This document shows positions 32,947 through 41,752 of a stretch of DNA of 64,000 nucleotides, piece after piece. Position numbers and translations under genes: made by a program. Under the pieces are notes generated by a model, which saw only the letters and a list, made by a program, of their open reading frames with translations, was not told where the DNA came from and did not search any database. Where the stretch lies: the NCBI GenBank assembly GCA_035713725.1, contig DASTMZ010000008.1, positions 1-64,000 of the forward strand, read 5' to 3'. Source of the stretch: DASQPR01 sp035713725. Its GTDB lineage: Bacteria > Actinomycetota > Actinomycetes > Mycobacteriales > Micromonosporaceae. Every line of letters starts with the position of its first letter. Position 1 is the first letter of the stretch.

Positions 32947-35900
32947 GTGACTGTCGACCCCACCCTCAACGAGCGCCCGACCGCGCAAGCCGCGGCGGTC
33001 GACGCGGCGAGGGTGTGGGCCGACTCGCTCATCGACAAAACCGGTCGCAACGAGCTGCTCTACTGCAAGGATCGCGGCAAGATCCGGTTGGACAACGCGG
33101 ATCCGGTAGCGGTGACCCGTCTCGTGCACGGCGAGCCGGTGCGCCTGCGCCAGCTGTTCCGCGACGAGGCGGCATACCAGAATGTCGCGAAGACCGCCGA
33201 GTCGATCCGGCGGCGCATCAAGGAATACGACGAGGAGCGCGGCGTACGCATCGGACGCCTGGTGTACGGGTTCGCGACCTGGGACGTCCCGGCGCCAAAG
33301 CAACCGCGCGACGCCGGGCCGGTATCGCCGGCGCCGGCCACTCCTGAAGTTGATTCTGCCGAGGCCGCGATCTCGGATGGCGCGGCTTCTGCGGCCGCGA
33401 TCTCGGCTGACGCCGGCTCTCCGGAGGCTGCCCTTGCCGAGCCGGCGTCTCCTGAGGCTTTCTCTCCTGAGGCCGCGGTGTCCGACGGCACCCCGTCCGA
33501 CGGCACCCCGTCCGAGGGCACCCCGTCCGAGAGCACGCCGTTCGCCACGTGGCGCACCGACGGCGCCCGTCGCGAGGTGCGCGCGCCGGTGCTGCTACGC
33601 GACATCACCATCATGCATCGGCCCGGCCGGGACGACTTCGATCTGCGTGCCGACCGGGACGCCGAGATCAGTCCCGTGCTGCTGCACTACCTGCGCTCGA
33701 CGTTTGGCGTCGACATCGACCCGGATCTGATCGCGGACCTCAACGACGTCGTCGACGACCCGGAGCGCATCACTGAGGCGCTCGACAAGCTTGCCGGCCT
33801 TCTGGTCGACGCGCCGGAGTTCCGGATCGTGCCCGGCATGCTCATCGGCACGTTCCACTACGCCAAGCTCGCGATGCACCAGGATCTGCTGGACAACGCG
33901 CCCGTCTTCGCCGCCAACGGCCTCGTCAGCGCACTGGCCGGCGACCTCGGAGCGATCGAGCGCATCCGGCGGCCGGTCGGCGAGGTCACGATCGACCTGC
34001 CGGACCGTACGCCGCCGGCCGACGAGTTCCTGGTGCTCGACGCCGACCCGTCGCAGAACTACGTGGTCAACGCCGCGCTCGCCGGCCGCAGCCTCGTCGT
34101 CCAGGGTCCGCCCGGCACCGGAAAGTCGCAGACGATCAGCAACCTGATCGCGACGTTCGCGGCAAACGGTCGAAGCGTGCTGTTCGTCGCCGAGAAGCGC
34201 GCCGCGATCGACGCGGTTCTCGGTCGGCTGACCGAGGCGGGGCTCGACGATCTGGTTCTCGACCTGCACGTGACGACGGCGAACCGGTCGAAGGCGTACG
34301 AGCAGTTCCGTGGCGTGATCGAGCGCGCGCGAACGGTCGACGCCGTCGACGGCGCGCGGCTACACGCCCGTCTCGACCGTACGCGTGCTGCGTTGCTGGC
34401 CCACGACGAGGCGATGCACTCGGTGCGCAAGCCGTGGGGGTTGTCCGTGCACGACGTGCAGTCGGCGATGCTCGAGGCACCACCGGAGGCCACCCCCGAC
34501 CTTCGACTGACCGCGGCGACGCTCGACGGGCTCGGCGCCGATCGCGCCGACCAGGTGCGTGTCGCGCTCGCCGAGCTGATCGCGCTCGGTGGTCTCGCAC
34601 CCGCACAGTCTCGCGGGCCGTGGGCTAACGCGCAGTTCCAGTCGGACGCCGCGGCGACCCGGGCGCGCGAGGCCGTCGACGAGACGCGTGGCTGGCTGCC
34701 GCAACTGCGCGAGCGTTCCGCCGAGGTGGCGCAGGCGCTCGGGTTCGCCGACCCGGCAACGCCTGCCGAGGCGGCCGCGATGACGCAGATCTGTCTTCGC
34801 ACCGCCGCGGCGGCTGCACGGTGGCGGCCGGAGATCTACGACGAGGATCTCGAGCGCCTCGTGGCGGCGGTCGGTGGTGCGCCGGCGACGCGACCCGGCG
34901 CGCGCATCGGCTGGTGGGAGCGCCGGCGGCTACGCAAGCGCGCCAAAGCGCTGCGCCTTCGTGGCATGCGTGGCGATCTCGCCGCCGAGCTCAAGGAGGT
35001 TGCGTCGGTCGCGGCCGAGTGGTGGCGCATTTCGCGGGTACGACCGCCGGCGCAGCCCGATCTGTCCGCCCTCGCGGCGGCGAACGACGCGATGCGTACG
35101 CTGCTCGTGGAGTTGGGCGGTCTCCTCGCGGCCGGAGATCTCGCGGCGCGCGACTGGTCGTCGCTGTCGACGATGCTCGACGAGCTGGCGCGGTTCCCGA
35201 ACGCCGCGCACGCCGCGGCGCGCATCAATCGGGTGACCGAGCAGCTTCGCGGTTCGGGCATGGGCGACCTGCTCGATTGGCTCGGCCGGGTCGCCCCGAC
35301 GTGGCCCGAAGAACGTCGGACAGCCTTCGCCATCGCTGCGTTCGACCACGTCTGGCACCGTGCCGTGTTCGAGCGGGTGGCACTCGGCGACGCGCACCTC
35401 GCGTCGTTCGATGGCACGGCGCATTCGGCGATCGCCGACGACTTCATCGCGACGGATCACGCGCACGCACAGACAAACCGCGCACGCGTTCGTCGGCGCG
35501 TTGCCGAGCGCCTGACCGAGGTGCGTACGCAACACGTCGAGCAGGACATCTACCTGAGCCGGGAGCTCACCAAGAAGCGCCGTTTGAAGCCGTTGCGCGA
35601 CCTGGTTCGAGACGCTCCCGAGGTGCTGCTCGCGGCGAAGCCGTGCTGGGCGATGTCACCACTGCTGGTCTCGCAGTTGCTCCCGCCGGGACAACTCTTC
35701 GACGTCGTGGTGTTCGACGAAGCGAGCCAGGTGCAGCCGGCCGAGGCGCTGCCGTCGATGGCAAGGGCTCGCGCCGCGGTGATCGCCGGCGACTCGAAAC
35801 AGTTGCCGCCGACCGCGTTCTTTGAGGCCGCGGTCGACGTCGAGGACGAAGTCGACCGCGATCTGCTCACCCAGGACGCGGAGTCGCTGCTTGACGCGTT

Positions 35901-37545
35901 CAACCGGGCACTCGGACCGGAGCTGGCCAGCGAGTTCTACCTCGGCTGGCACTACCGCAGCCGCGATGCGCGCCTGATCGCGCCGTCGAACGCGTTCTTC
36001 TACGGCGGTCGAATGGTCACGTTCCCGGGCACCGCGGTGGAACCACCGATGCGGTTCGTCGAAGTGGTCGGCGCCGAGTCCGCTGAGGGTACGTCGGCCG
36101 CCGAGGTACGCCGTGTGGTGGACCTGATCATCGAACACGCGCGCGAACGTCCGAGCGAGTCGCTGGGTGTCATCACGATGGGCATTACGCACGCGACCCG
36201 GATCGAAGACGCGCTGCATCAACGGCTTCGCACCGTGCCGGGGCTAGGCGACTGGTTCGACGGAGACGGGTTCGAGCCGTTCTTCGTGAAGAACCTGGAA
36301 CGCGTACAAGGCGACGAACGCGACGCGATCATCCTCGCCATCGGATATGGCAAGAGCCAGGGCCGCATGATGCATCGGTTTGGCCCGCTGAACAACGCGG
36401 GCGGCGAGCGACGGTTGAACGTCGCAATCACGCGCGCCAAGCACCGGATGACGGTGGTCGCCGGCTTCCGTCCGGACGAGGTCGACCCGTCGAAGTTGCG
36501 GTCCGAGGGTGCGCAGCGGCTCGTCGACTTCCTTCGGTACGCGGCAAGCGGTGCGACCATGACGCCGACGGTCGCCGACGCGGCCGGATCGCCGAGCCCT
36601 GCCGTGGCACCGGACGCATCGCCGGATCCGTCCGCGGCGACGGGTGTCACGGTGCCGGGTGCTGTGCTTCCGGGTGCTGTGCTGCCGGGTGCGGTGCTGC
36701 CGGGTGCGGTGCTGCCGGGTGCGGCAGCCGACGGCGCCGGGCTCACGCCGTTCGCCGCGGATGCGCGCCGCCGGCTGGCGGCGCTCGGCATCGACGTCGC
36801 GTGCCACGTCGGCGTCGCCGGCTACTTCGTCGAAGTTGCCGCATTGCATCCGACGAGTTCGGGCCGGATGGTCATGGCGATCGAGAGCGACGGGCTGACC
36901 TACCACGGCGCACCGACCACGCGCTCGCGCGATCGGCTGCGCCCCGAACAGCTGGAACGGCTCGGCTGGCGGTTCCATCGCGTCTGGTCGACGGACTGGG
37001 TCCGCAATCCCGACCGTGAGCTCGCGAAGATCCGGGCCGCGTACGAGGAAGCGGTGTATGCCGCCGACCGTGCGGACGGTCGCGTTACGTCAGACACGTT
37101 CGCAACAACCGATGCCGCCACGGCAGCAACAACCGACGCCGCAACAACCGACGCCGCAACAACCGATCTAGCCGCAGCCGACACAGCCGCGACCGACACA
37201 GCCGCGACCGACGCTGCGACAACGGCGAACGGCGCAGGAGAGATCGACGCGCTGCCGCCCGAGGTCGACGTGCTGCCCTCAGTCCTGCGCGGTCCGCGAC
37301 CGGCGGCCAGCTTCGGCGCGCCGATCACGGAGATCTCCGACGACGAACTCGTCGCGATCGTCGAATGGATCGAGTCGGACGGTCAGCTGCGCACCGACGT
37401 CGAGCTCAAGCGCGAGGCGCGCGACGAGCTAGGTCTGCGCCGCAACGGCGCGCGGATCGAGCGCCGGCTCGCCGCCGCGATCGAGACGGTTCACGCGCGA
37501 CGCGCCGCCGCGGATACACAACCCGACGGTGATCCGCGTCCCTGA
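32947..37545 (+). CDS. DUF4011-helicase-Vsr fusion, Hhe-like antiphage protein
   Basis: A 1,532-residue protein with the parts of a nucleic-acid-targeting defence factor. The N-terminal DUF4011 begins at WADSLIDKTGRNELLYCKD (about 22). The superfamily 1 helicase has Walker A GPPGTGKS at 387-394, Walker B DEASQ at 924-928, and the late motifs GWHYRSRD and NVAITRAKHRMTVV. The Vsr-like endonuclease domain (MTES_1575 type) spans about 1266-1375, with MAIESDGLTYHG, RDRLRPEQLERLGWRF and RVWSTDW. A helical tail follows. Three repeat-rich linkers join the domains. GTG 32947 is chosen; the upstream frame is antisense. Proteins of this layout are known as Hhe in antiphage surveys. It stands alone here without a methylase partner. 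Confidence 0.88.
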   Translation: MTVDPTLNERPTAQAAAVDAARVWADSLIDKTGRNELLYCKDRGKIRLDNADPVAVTRLVHGEPVRLRQLFRDEAAYQNVAKTAESIRRRIKEYDEERGVRIGRLVYGFATWDVPAPKQPRDAGPVSPAPATPEVDSAEAAISDGAASAAAISADAGSPEAALAEPASPEAFSPEAAVSDGTPSDGTPSEGTPSESTPFATWRTDGARREVRAPVLLRDITIMHRPGRDDFDLRADRDAEISPVLLHYLRSTFGVDIDPDLIADLNDVVDDPERITEALDKLAGLLVDAPEFRIVPGMLIGTFHYAKLAMHQDLLDNAPVFAANGLVSALAGDLGAIERIRRPVGEVTIDLPDRTPPADEFLVLDADPSQNYVVNAALAGRSLVVQGPPGTGKSQTISNLIATFAANGRSVLFVAEKRAAIDAVLGRLTEAGLDDLVLDLHVTTANRSKAYEQFRGVIERARTVDAVDGARLHARLDRTRAALLAHDEAMHSVRKPWGLSVHDVQSAMLEAPPEATPDLRLTAATLDGLGADRADQVRVALAELIALGGLAPAQSRGPWANAQFQSDAAATRAREAVDETRGWLPQLRERSAEVAQALGFADPATPAEAAAMTQICLRTAAAAARWRPEIYDEDLERLVAAVGGAPATRPGARIGWWERRRLRKRAKALRLRGMRGDLAAELKEVASVAAEWWRISRVRPPAQPDLSALAAANDAMRTLLVELGGLLAAGDLAARDWSSLSTMLDELARFPNAAHAAARINRVTEQLRGSGMGDLLDWLGRVAPTWPEERRTAFAIAAFDHVWHRAVFERVALGDAHLASFDGTAHSAIADDFIATDHAHAQTNRARVRRRVAERLTEVRTQHVEQDIYLSRELTKKRRLKPLRDLVRDAPEVLLAAKPCWAMSPLLVSQLLPPGQLFDVVVFDEASQVQPAEALPSMARARAAVIAGDSKQLPPTAFFEAAVDVEDEVDRDLLTQDAESLLDAFNRALGPELASEFYLGWHYRSRDARLIAPSNAFFYGGRMVTFPGTAVEPPMRFVEVVGAESAEGTSAAEVRRVVDLIIEHARERPSESLGVITMGITHATRIEDALHQRLRTVPGLGDWFDGDGFEPFFVKNLERVQGDERDAIILAIGYGKSQGRMMHRFGPLNNAGGERRLNVAITRAKHRMTVVAGFRPDEVDPSKLRSEGAQRLVDFLRYAASGATMTPTVADAAGSPSPAVAPDASPDPSAATGVTVPGAVLPGAVLPGAVLPGAVLPGAAADGAGLTPFAADARRRLAALGIDVACHVGVAGYFVEVAALHPTSSGRMVMAIESDGLTYHGAPTTRSRDRLRPEQLERLGWRFHRVWSTDWVRNPDRELAKIRAAYEEAVYAADRADGRVTSDTFATTDAATAATTDAATTDAATTDLAAADTAATDTAATDAATTANGAGEIDALPPEVDVLPSVLRGPRPAASFGAPITEISDDELVAIVEWIESDGQLRTDVELKREARDELGLRRNGARIERRLAAAIETVHARRAAADTQPDGDPRP
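33481..33540 (+). repeat. Four in-frame 15-bp repeats in the helicase gene, linker 1
   Basis: Exactly four units of TCCGACGGCACCCCG or close variants encode SDGTP/SEGTP/SESTP in an Ala/Ser/Glu-rich linker after DUF4011. Confidence 0.92.
36655..36729 (+). repeat. Five in-frame 15-bp repeats in the helicase gene, linker 2
   Basis: Five units of CCGGGTGCGGTGCTG encode tandem PGAVL in the linker between the helicase and the Vsr-like nuclease. Confidence 0.93.
37126..37215 (+). repeat. Six in-frame 15-bp repeats in the helicase gene, linker 3
   Basis: Six units related to GCAACAACCGACGCC encode Ala/Thr/Asp repeats (ATTDA) between the nuclease domain and the C-terminal tail. Confidence 0.92.
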
Positions 37546-37579
37546 TCGTCAGCCGTTCGGCGGGTCAGGCGTTCGGCGG

Positions 37580-38011
37580 TCAGCCGTTCGGCGATTCGAC
37601 GCCCTCGACGTAGCGCGGCTCCACCAACACCAGCCAGTTGCCGGAGTTGTCGCGCATCACGGCCTCGACGCCGTACGGCCGGTCGGCCGGCGTCTGCAGG
37701 AACGTGACGCCGTTGGCGGACAGTTCCTCGTAGGTCTTGTGACAGTCGTCCACACGGAGGCCGAGTCCGCCCATCTGCCCCTTCTCGAGCTGTTCGCGCA
37801 CGTGCGCGGCGAACTCCGGATCCAGCGGTGGGCCGGGTTCCATCAGCGTGACTTGCAACTCGGGCTGACTCGGATGGTTGACGGTGACCCACCGGAAGTC
37901 GCCCATGGTGGCATCCGTGTTCGCGACGAAACCCAGGTTGTCGACGTAGAAGTCGCGCGACGCGTCTTGATCGAGGCAGTAGACCGTGACGAGCGAAACA
38001 TTTGTGATCAT
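37580..38011 (-). CDS. VOC-family (glyoxalase/bleomycin-resistance fold) protein
   Basis: A 143-residue metal-binding-fold protein. The two beta-alpha-beta units of the vicinal oxygen chelate fold are visible: VSLVTVYCLDQDASRDFYVDNLGF at the start, and GLGLRVDDCHKTYEELSANGVTF followed by EAVMRDNSGNWLVLVEP. ATG 38011 starts six bases after the AraC gene's stop, so the pair is co-transcribed. AraC plus VOC pairs are common, and the VOC member is often a resistance or detoxification protein of unknown substrate. Confidence 0.88.
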   Translation of the reverse strand: MITNVSLVTVYCLDQDASRDFYVDNLGFVANTDATMGDFRWVTVNHPSQPELQVTLMEPGPPLDPEFAAHVREQLEKGQMGGLGLRVDDCHKTYEELSANGVTFLQTPADRPYGVEAVMRDNSGNWLVLVEPRYVEGVESPNG

Positions 38012-38016
38012 GTGAT

Positions 38017-38577
38017 TCAGCGTAGGCGCTGCCGTGCACCGCGGGCTTCTTCCAGATTGGTGGATTGCTGCTCGTTGGGTTGCGGTGCTCCGGACATGCC
38101 GCCGTGATCCCACACGCCACGCATGAAGATGTAGCAGCCGGGCACGCGCGACCGGCCACGCGACGCCCACCGGTTGCGATACTCCGTCGGCGGCTCACCG
38201 ACAAGCTGCGCGAACTTCGTCGAGAACGAGCCGAGGCTTGCGTACCCGACGAGCATGCATACCTCTGTCACGGTCACGTTCGCGTTGCGCAGCAGATCCT
38301 GGGCCCGCTCGATGCGGCGCCTCGTGAGGTAGCGCATCGGTGTCTCGCCGTACGTTGCCTCGAAGCATCGCGAGAAGTGGTACTTCGACACACCCGCCAC
38401 GCGGGCGATCTGCTCCAGATCGAGTTCGTCGCGGTAGTGCCGATCCATGTGGTCCCGCGCGCGACGGAGGTGGGCCAGCAACCCGGCCGACACCGTACCG
38501 GTCGACGCCGTACCCGCCGACACCGTACCGGCCGACACCGTAGGCCCCGACACCGTGCGCGCCGACGCCGTACCCAC
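38017..38577 (-). CDS. AraC-family regulator (DNA-binding domain only)
   Basis: A compact AraC/XylS regulator of 186 residues with no visible sensor domain. The two HTH motifs are in LDLEQIARVAGVSKYHFSRCF and VTVTEVCMLVGYASLGSFSTKF, with the PMRYLTRRRIERAQDLL linker helix between. The N-terminal 30 residues are tandem TVSAG-like repeats from a 15-bp DNA repeat that itself supplies several in-frame GTG codons, so the true start could be anywhere within it (38577 to 38485). The C-terminus carries about 50 residues beyond the HTH. It probably controls the VOC gene downstream. Confidence 0.87.
   Translation of the reverse strand: MGTASARTVSGPTVSAGTVSAGTASTGTVSAGLLAHLRRARDHMDRHYRDELDLEQIARVAGVSKYHFSRCFEATYGETPMRYLTRRRIERAQDLLRNANVTVTEVCMLVGYASLGSFSTKFAQLVGEPPTEYRNRWASRGRSRVPGCYIFMRGVWDHGGMSGAPQPNEQQSTNLEEARGARQRLR
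38486..38575 (-). repeat. Six in-frame 15-bp repeats at the start of the AraC gene
   Basis: Six units of GCCGACACCGTACCG or close variants (plus strand) encode TVSAG-like repeats. The start codon lies within or at the edge of the array, so changes in copy number could alter translation initiation. Confidence 0.9.
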
Positions 38578-38636
38578 GGGCCGACGATACGCCGCGCGAC
38601 CGCCGCTCCGAACACCCGTCCGCGTAGGGTCGTGGC

Positions 38637-39050
38637 ATGGCGACGTGGGAGGACGTACGCGCGCTTGCGCTGGCCCTGCCGGAAACGATCGAGCGATCCG
38701 GCCGCGACGGACTGCGTGACTGGCGTGTGAAGGACAAGGGATTCGTCTGGGAACGCCCGCTGCGCAAGGCGGATCTCGTCACGCTCGGCGACGCGGCGCC
38801 AACCGGTGCGATCCTCGGCGCCCGCCTGCCCGACGTCGGCGCCAAGGCCGCGCTCATCGCCGACGACCCGGACGTGTACTTCACCACGCCGCACTTCGAT
38901 GGCTACCCGGCGATCCTGGTGCAGCTCGACCACATCGGTCGCGACGATCTCGAGGAGCTCGTCGTCGAGGCGTGGCTCGTCCAGGCGCCGAAGACAGTCG
39001 CCAAGGCGTACCTCGCGGCACGTGACCTGACCGACGATCCGGATCGCTAA
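38637..39050 (+). CDS. MmcQ/YjbR-family protein
   Basis: A 137-residue protein of the YjbR fold (CyaY-like alpha/beta), sometimes annotated as DNA-binding without firm evidence. Family features are WEDVRALALALPETIERSG, the central WRVKDKGFVWERPL strand pair, FTTPHFDGYPAILVQLD and the C-terminal AWLVQAPKTVAKAYLA. The ATG start is consistent with the family N-terminus. It is divergent from the AraC gene (59 bp) and its stop overlaps the convergent phosphotransferase gene by four bases. Confidence 0.88.
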   Translation: MATWEDVRALALALPETIERSGRDGLRDWRVKDKGFVWERPLRKADLVTLGDAAPTGAILGARLPDVGAKAALIADDPDVYFTTPHFDGYPAILVQLDHIGRDDLEELVVEAWLVQAPKTVAKAYLAARDLTDDPDR

Positions 39051-40006
39051 CCCGAAGCGGCTAGCCGGAAGTCGCTGATCGCTTCGGTGACCGCACGTCG
39101 ACCGATCTCGGCGAGCATCGGGTTCGTCGAGCGATACACGTGCAGCGCACCGAGTCCGAGGCACAGCCCCCAGCCGCGGCCGCGCACCCACGTCGCGTCG
39201 TCCACGTCCGCCTCGGCCCGGAACGACTCGCGCGTGTCGGCGGTCAGCAACGTCCATGCGGGCAACATGTCGCATGCGGGGTCGCCGACGCCAAGCCCGC
39301 CGAAGTCGATGACGGCGGTGAGCCGACCATCTCGTACCAGCAAATTGGCCGGATGCAGATCGGCGTGCACCCACACCGGCGGCCCCGGCCACGACGGTGC
39401 GGTTAGCGCGGTCTGCCATGCCGCGTCGACAACGTCGACCGCATCGGATCCGCGCAGCGGTTCGATCTCCCGGAAAGCGCCGGACGAGGCGAGTCCGTGC
39501 ACCGCCGACCGGACCTCCGTGTCGCGCGTGGCCACATGGCCGCCGCGAAACGACGGCGGTCCGTCCGCCGGCTCGCAGCCACGCAACGCACGAACGAACT
39601 GGCCGAGCCGCACGGCCGCGGCGTCCAGGTCTGTGATCGAGCCGTCCATCGCGTTGACGCCGTCGATCCACCGGCAGACCGCCCATGGGTACGGGAATCC
39701 GTCAGCCGCCGTACCCGCGGCGATCGGTGCCGGGATCGCGAGCGGCAGTCGCGGCGCGAGTCGCGGCAACCACCGGCTCTCCTTGTCGATATCGCGCGTT
39801 GCGCCGGGGTTTCGAGGCAGCCGGACGACAAGCTCGTCGCCGAGCCGGAACAACGCGTTGTCGGTGCCGGCCGACCGAACTTGCGTGACCGGCAGATCCG
39901 CCCAACGCGGGAACTGCGCGGCGATCAGGCCGGCGACCATCGGCCCGTCCACGCCGTGTTCGTCGGCGGATTGGGCGGCACCGCGGAAGTCGTTCGTATC
40001 GCTCAT
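39047..40006 (-). CDS. Aminoglycoside phosphotransferase-family kinase
   Basis: A small-molecule kinase of the APH fold, 319 residues. It has the N-lobe segment DNALFRLGDELVVRLPR with the ATP-binding lysine position replaced by Arg in VVRLPR, as in the MphB-like branch. The catalytic loop is HADLHPANLLV and the metal-binding motif is DFGGLGVGD. Such proteins include macrolide and aminoglycoside kinases and many of unknown substrate, so a resistance role should not be assumed. ATG 40006 is preceded by GGGAA. It is the last gene of a four-gene minus-strand run and lies 23 bp after the methyltransferase gene. Confidence 0.87.
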   Translation of the reverse strand: MSDTNDFRGAAQSADEHGVDGPMVAGLIAAQFPRWADLPVTQVRSAGTDNALFRLGDELVVRLPRNPGATRDIDKESRWLPRLAPRLPLAIPAPIAAGTAADGFPYPWAVCRWIDGVNAMDGSITDLDAAAVRLGQFVRALRGCEPADGPPSFRGGHVATRDTEVRSAVHGLASSGAFREIEPLRGSDAVDVVDAAWQTALTAPSWPGPPVWVHADLHPANLLVRDGRLTAVIDFGGLGVGDPACDMLPAWTLLTADTRESFRAEADVDDATWVRGRGWGLCLGLGALHVYRSTNPMLAEIGRRAVTEAISDFRLAASG

Positions 40007-40029
40007 GATTCCCGTCGCATGCGCCGTGA

Positions 40030-40878
40030 CTACCGGCCCGCCGCGATCGGACGCCGCCCCACGACGACGGTGCCGCCGATCTCTGGCGCGCTCGCGATCC
40101 GTGGAATGAGCCCGGCCCGCGCCATCGCGTCCGCCATGTGGGGCGCCTGGCGGTCGCTCGTCTCGACGAGAAGATGCCCGCTCGGCGCGAGCCACTCCGT
40201 CGCCTCCGCCGTAACCCGGCGCAGCACGTCGAGCCCGTCCGCGCCACCGTCCAACGCGATCCGCGATTCGTGCAGCCTTGCCTCGGGCGGCAACAGACCG
40301 ATGGAATCCGTGGGTACGTAGGGCGCGTTCGCAATCAGCACGCTCACCCGGCCACGGAGCGCGGCCGGCAACGGTTCGTAAAGGTCGCCTTCGTACACGT
40401 AAGTTCCGACGGCGGCCCCTTCGAGGGCGAACAGATTGCGCCGCGCGCACCGTGCGGCGACCGGGTCGAGGTCGACGGCGTGCAGCTCTGCCGGGTGGGC
40501 ATCGGCCGTAACGCTGGTGACGACGGCAAGACCGATCGCGCCGGATCCGCAACACAGGTCGACGACGATCGGCCGGAGCCGCGACTCCGTCGAAAGGCGG
40601 ATCGCCTCTCGGACCACCAGTTCGGTCCGGCGGCGCGGTACGAAGACGCCCGGCTCGACCGAGATGCGCCGGCCGCAGAATTCAGCCCAGCCGAGGACGT
40701 ATTCCAGCGGCTCGCCCGCGGCTCGTCGGTCGACCATCGCGGCGAGGTCGCGACCGGCGCCGGCGGCATCGACGAGCAACCGTGCCTCGTCCTCAGCGAA
40801 CACGCAGCCGGCCGCGCGAAGCCGCACCACGATGGCCGACTCGTCGGGCGGATCGATCCGCGAGGTCCGGTCGATCAC
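40030..40878 (-). CDS. PrmC/HemK-related protein-(glutamine-N5) methyltransferase, NAPY variant
   Basis: An S-adenosylmethionine-dependent methyltransferase of 282 residues. Motif I is VDLCCGSGAIGLAVV, and the N-terminal helical domain and the segment PLEYVLGWAEFCGRRISVEPGVFVPRRRTE match PrmC-type enzymes. The catalytic NPPY is replaced by NAPYVPT, which marks the PrmC-related paralogue family rather than PrmC itself. Its substrate is not known. The start is GTG 40878, overlapping the DUF1295 gene stop (GTGA), which indicates coupled translation. Confidence 0.88.
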   Translation of the reverse strand: MIDRTSRIDPPDESAIVVRLRAAGCVFAEDEARLLVDAAGAGRDLAAMVDRRAAGEPLEYVLGWAEFCGRRISVEPGVFVPRRRTELVVREAIRLSTESRLRPIVVDLCCGSGAIGLAVVTSVTADAHPAELHAVDLDPVAARCARRNLFALEGAAVGTYVYEGDLYEPLPAALRGRVSVLIANAPYVPTDSIGLLPPEARLHESRIALDGGADGLDVLRRVTAEATEWLAPSGHLLVETSDRQAPHMADAMARAGLIPRIASAPEIGGTVVVGRRPIAAGR

Positions 40879-41723
40879 GCCGGCTTGGTTGCCTCGTCGG
40901 GCTGTGTTGCCTCGCCCGGTGTCGACCGCGGGAACCATGGCACGACGGCGGACGTCGCCTCTTGATAGTCGGCGTATTCGGGATAGCGCGACAACGAGAT
41001 GCTCTCAGTGAAGCGGGTCGATCCGACGAACAGCAGGGTCAACAAGACCGGGCCGAGCACCGTCCACTGCAGCACGGAACCGGCCGCGATGGCGCCGAAC
41101 GCGAAGACGACCCACCACTGCGCCTGTTCGAAGAAGAAGTTGGGATGCCGTGAGTAGCGGAACAGTCCGGTCGTGACGAAGCGCGCCGTCGGCTCGCGGC
41201 CGGCCGCAATCTCATCGCGTTTCCACGTCTGGAACTCCCACTGCTGCTGGTCGGCAACCGTCTCGCCGGCCAGGCAGCCGACGAACACCACGGTCGCCAC
41301 CACGTCCAGCACACCGAAGCCACCGCGGTGTCGGAACGCGGTGTACGCCGGCAACGTGATCAACAACAGCAACAGGTTCTGGTAGATCGTGATGAAGAAC
41401 AGGTTGAACACCCGGAACCGCCACGGCGTCATGCGGCCGCGCAGGATCGCCCATCGATAGTCCTCGCCGCCCGGTGCGTAGCCGCCCTTACGCGCGAAGT
41501 TGAAGGTGAGCCGAGCGCCCCACAGTGCGACGAGCACGAACATCGTGTCCAGTCGAGCGTCGGCAAAGCCGGCAGCCGCGGCGAACACCGCGACGTACGC
41601 GATTGGGATGATCGACCAGATGCGATCGACCCAGGAGTGTTCGTTTGTGACGAGCGACGTGATCCATACCGCTGCGCACGCGCCAACGAAGATCCACACG
41701 CATGTGACCAGAGCGGCATTCAT
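40875..41723 (-). CDS. DUF1295 membrane protein (steroid-reductase-like)
   Basis: Polytopic membrane protein of 282 residues in the family related to 3-oxo-5-alpha-steroid 4-dehydrogenases. It has about seven hydrophobic helices. The family hallmarks are clear: WGARLTFNFARKGGYAPGGEDYRW, ETVADQQQWEFQTWK and the C-terminal GLFRYSRHPNFFFEQAQWW, followed by ESISLSRYPEYADYQ. A reductase activity on a lipid or sterol is plausible from the family but not shown. It overlaps the methyltransferase gene by four bases. Confidence 0.92.
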   Translation of the reverse strand: MNAALVTCVWIFVGACAAVWITSLVTNEHSWVDRIWSIIPIAYVAVFAAAAGFADARLDTMFVLVALWGARLTFNFARKGGYAPGGEDYRWAILRGRMTPWRFRVFNLFFITIYQNLLLLLITLPAYTAFRHRGGFGVLDVVATVVFVGCLAGETVADQQQWEFQTWKRDEIAAGREPTARFVTTGLFRYSRHPNFFFEQAQWWVVFAFGAIAAGSVLQWTVLGPVLLTLLFVGSTRFTESISLSRYPEYADYQEATSAVVPWFPRSTPGEATQPDEATKPA

Positions 41724-41752
41724 GAGCGCACTCTAACCGGGCGCAGCGGCGA

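Noticed and set aside
32691..33050. Upstream extension of the DUF4190-like gene on the minus strand
   Set aside because: It has no family features and is antisense to the helicase start; AGGAGG upstream of ATG 32690 marks the real start.
39047..40006. Calling the APH-fold kinase an antibiotic resistance gene
   Set aside because: The fold is shared by many kinases of unrelated small molecules, and no resistance-specific neighbour or motif is present.
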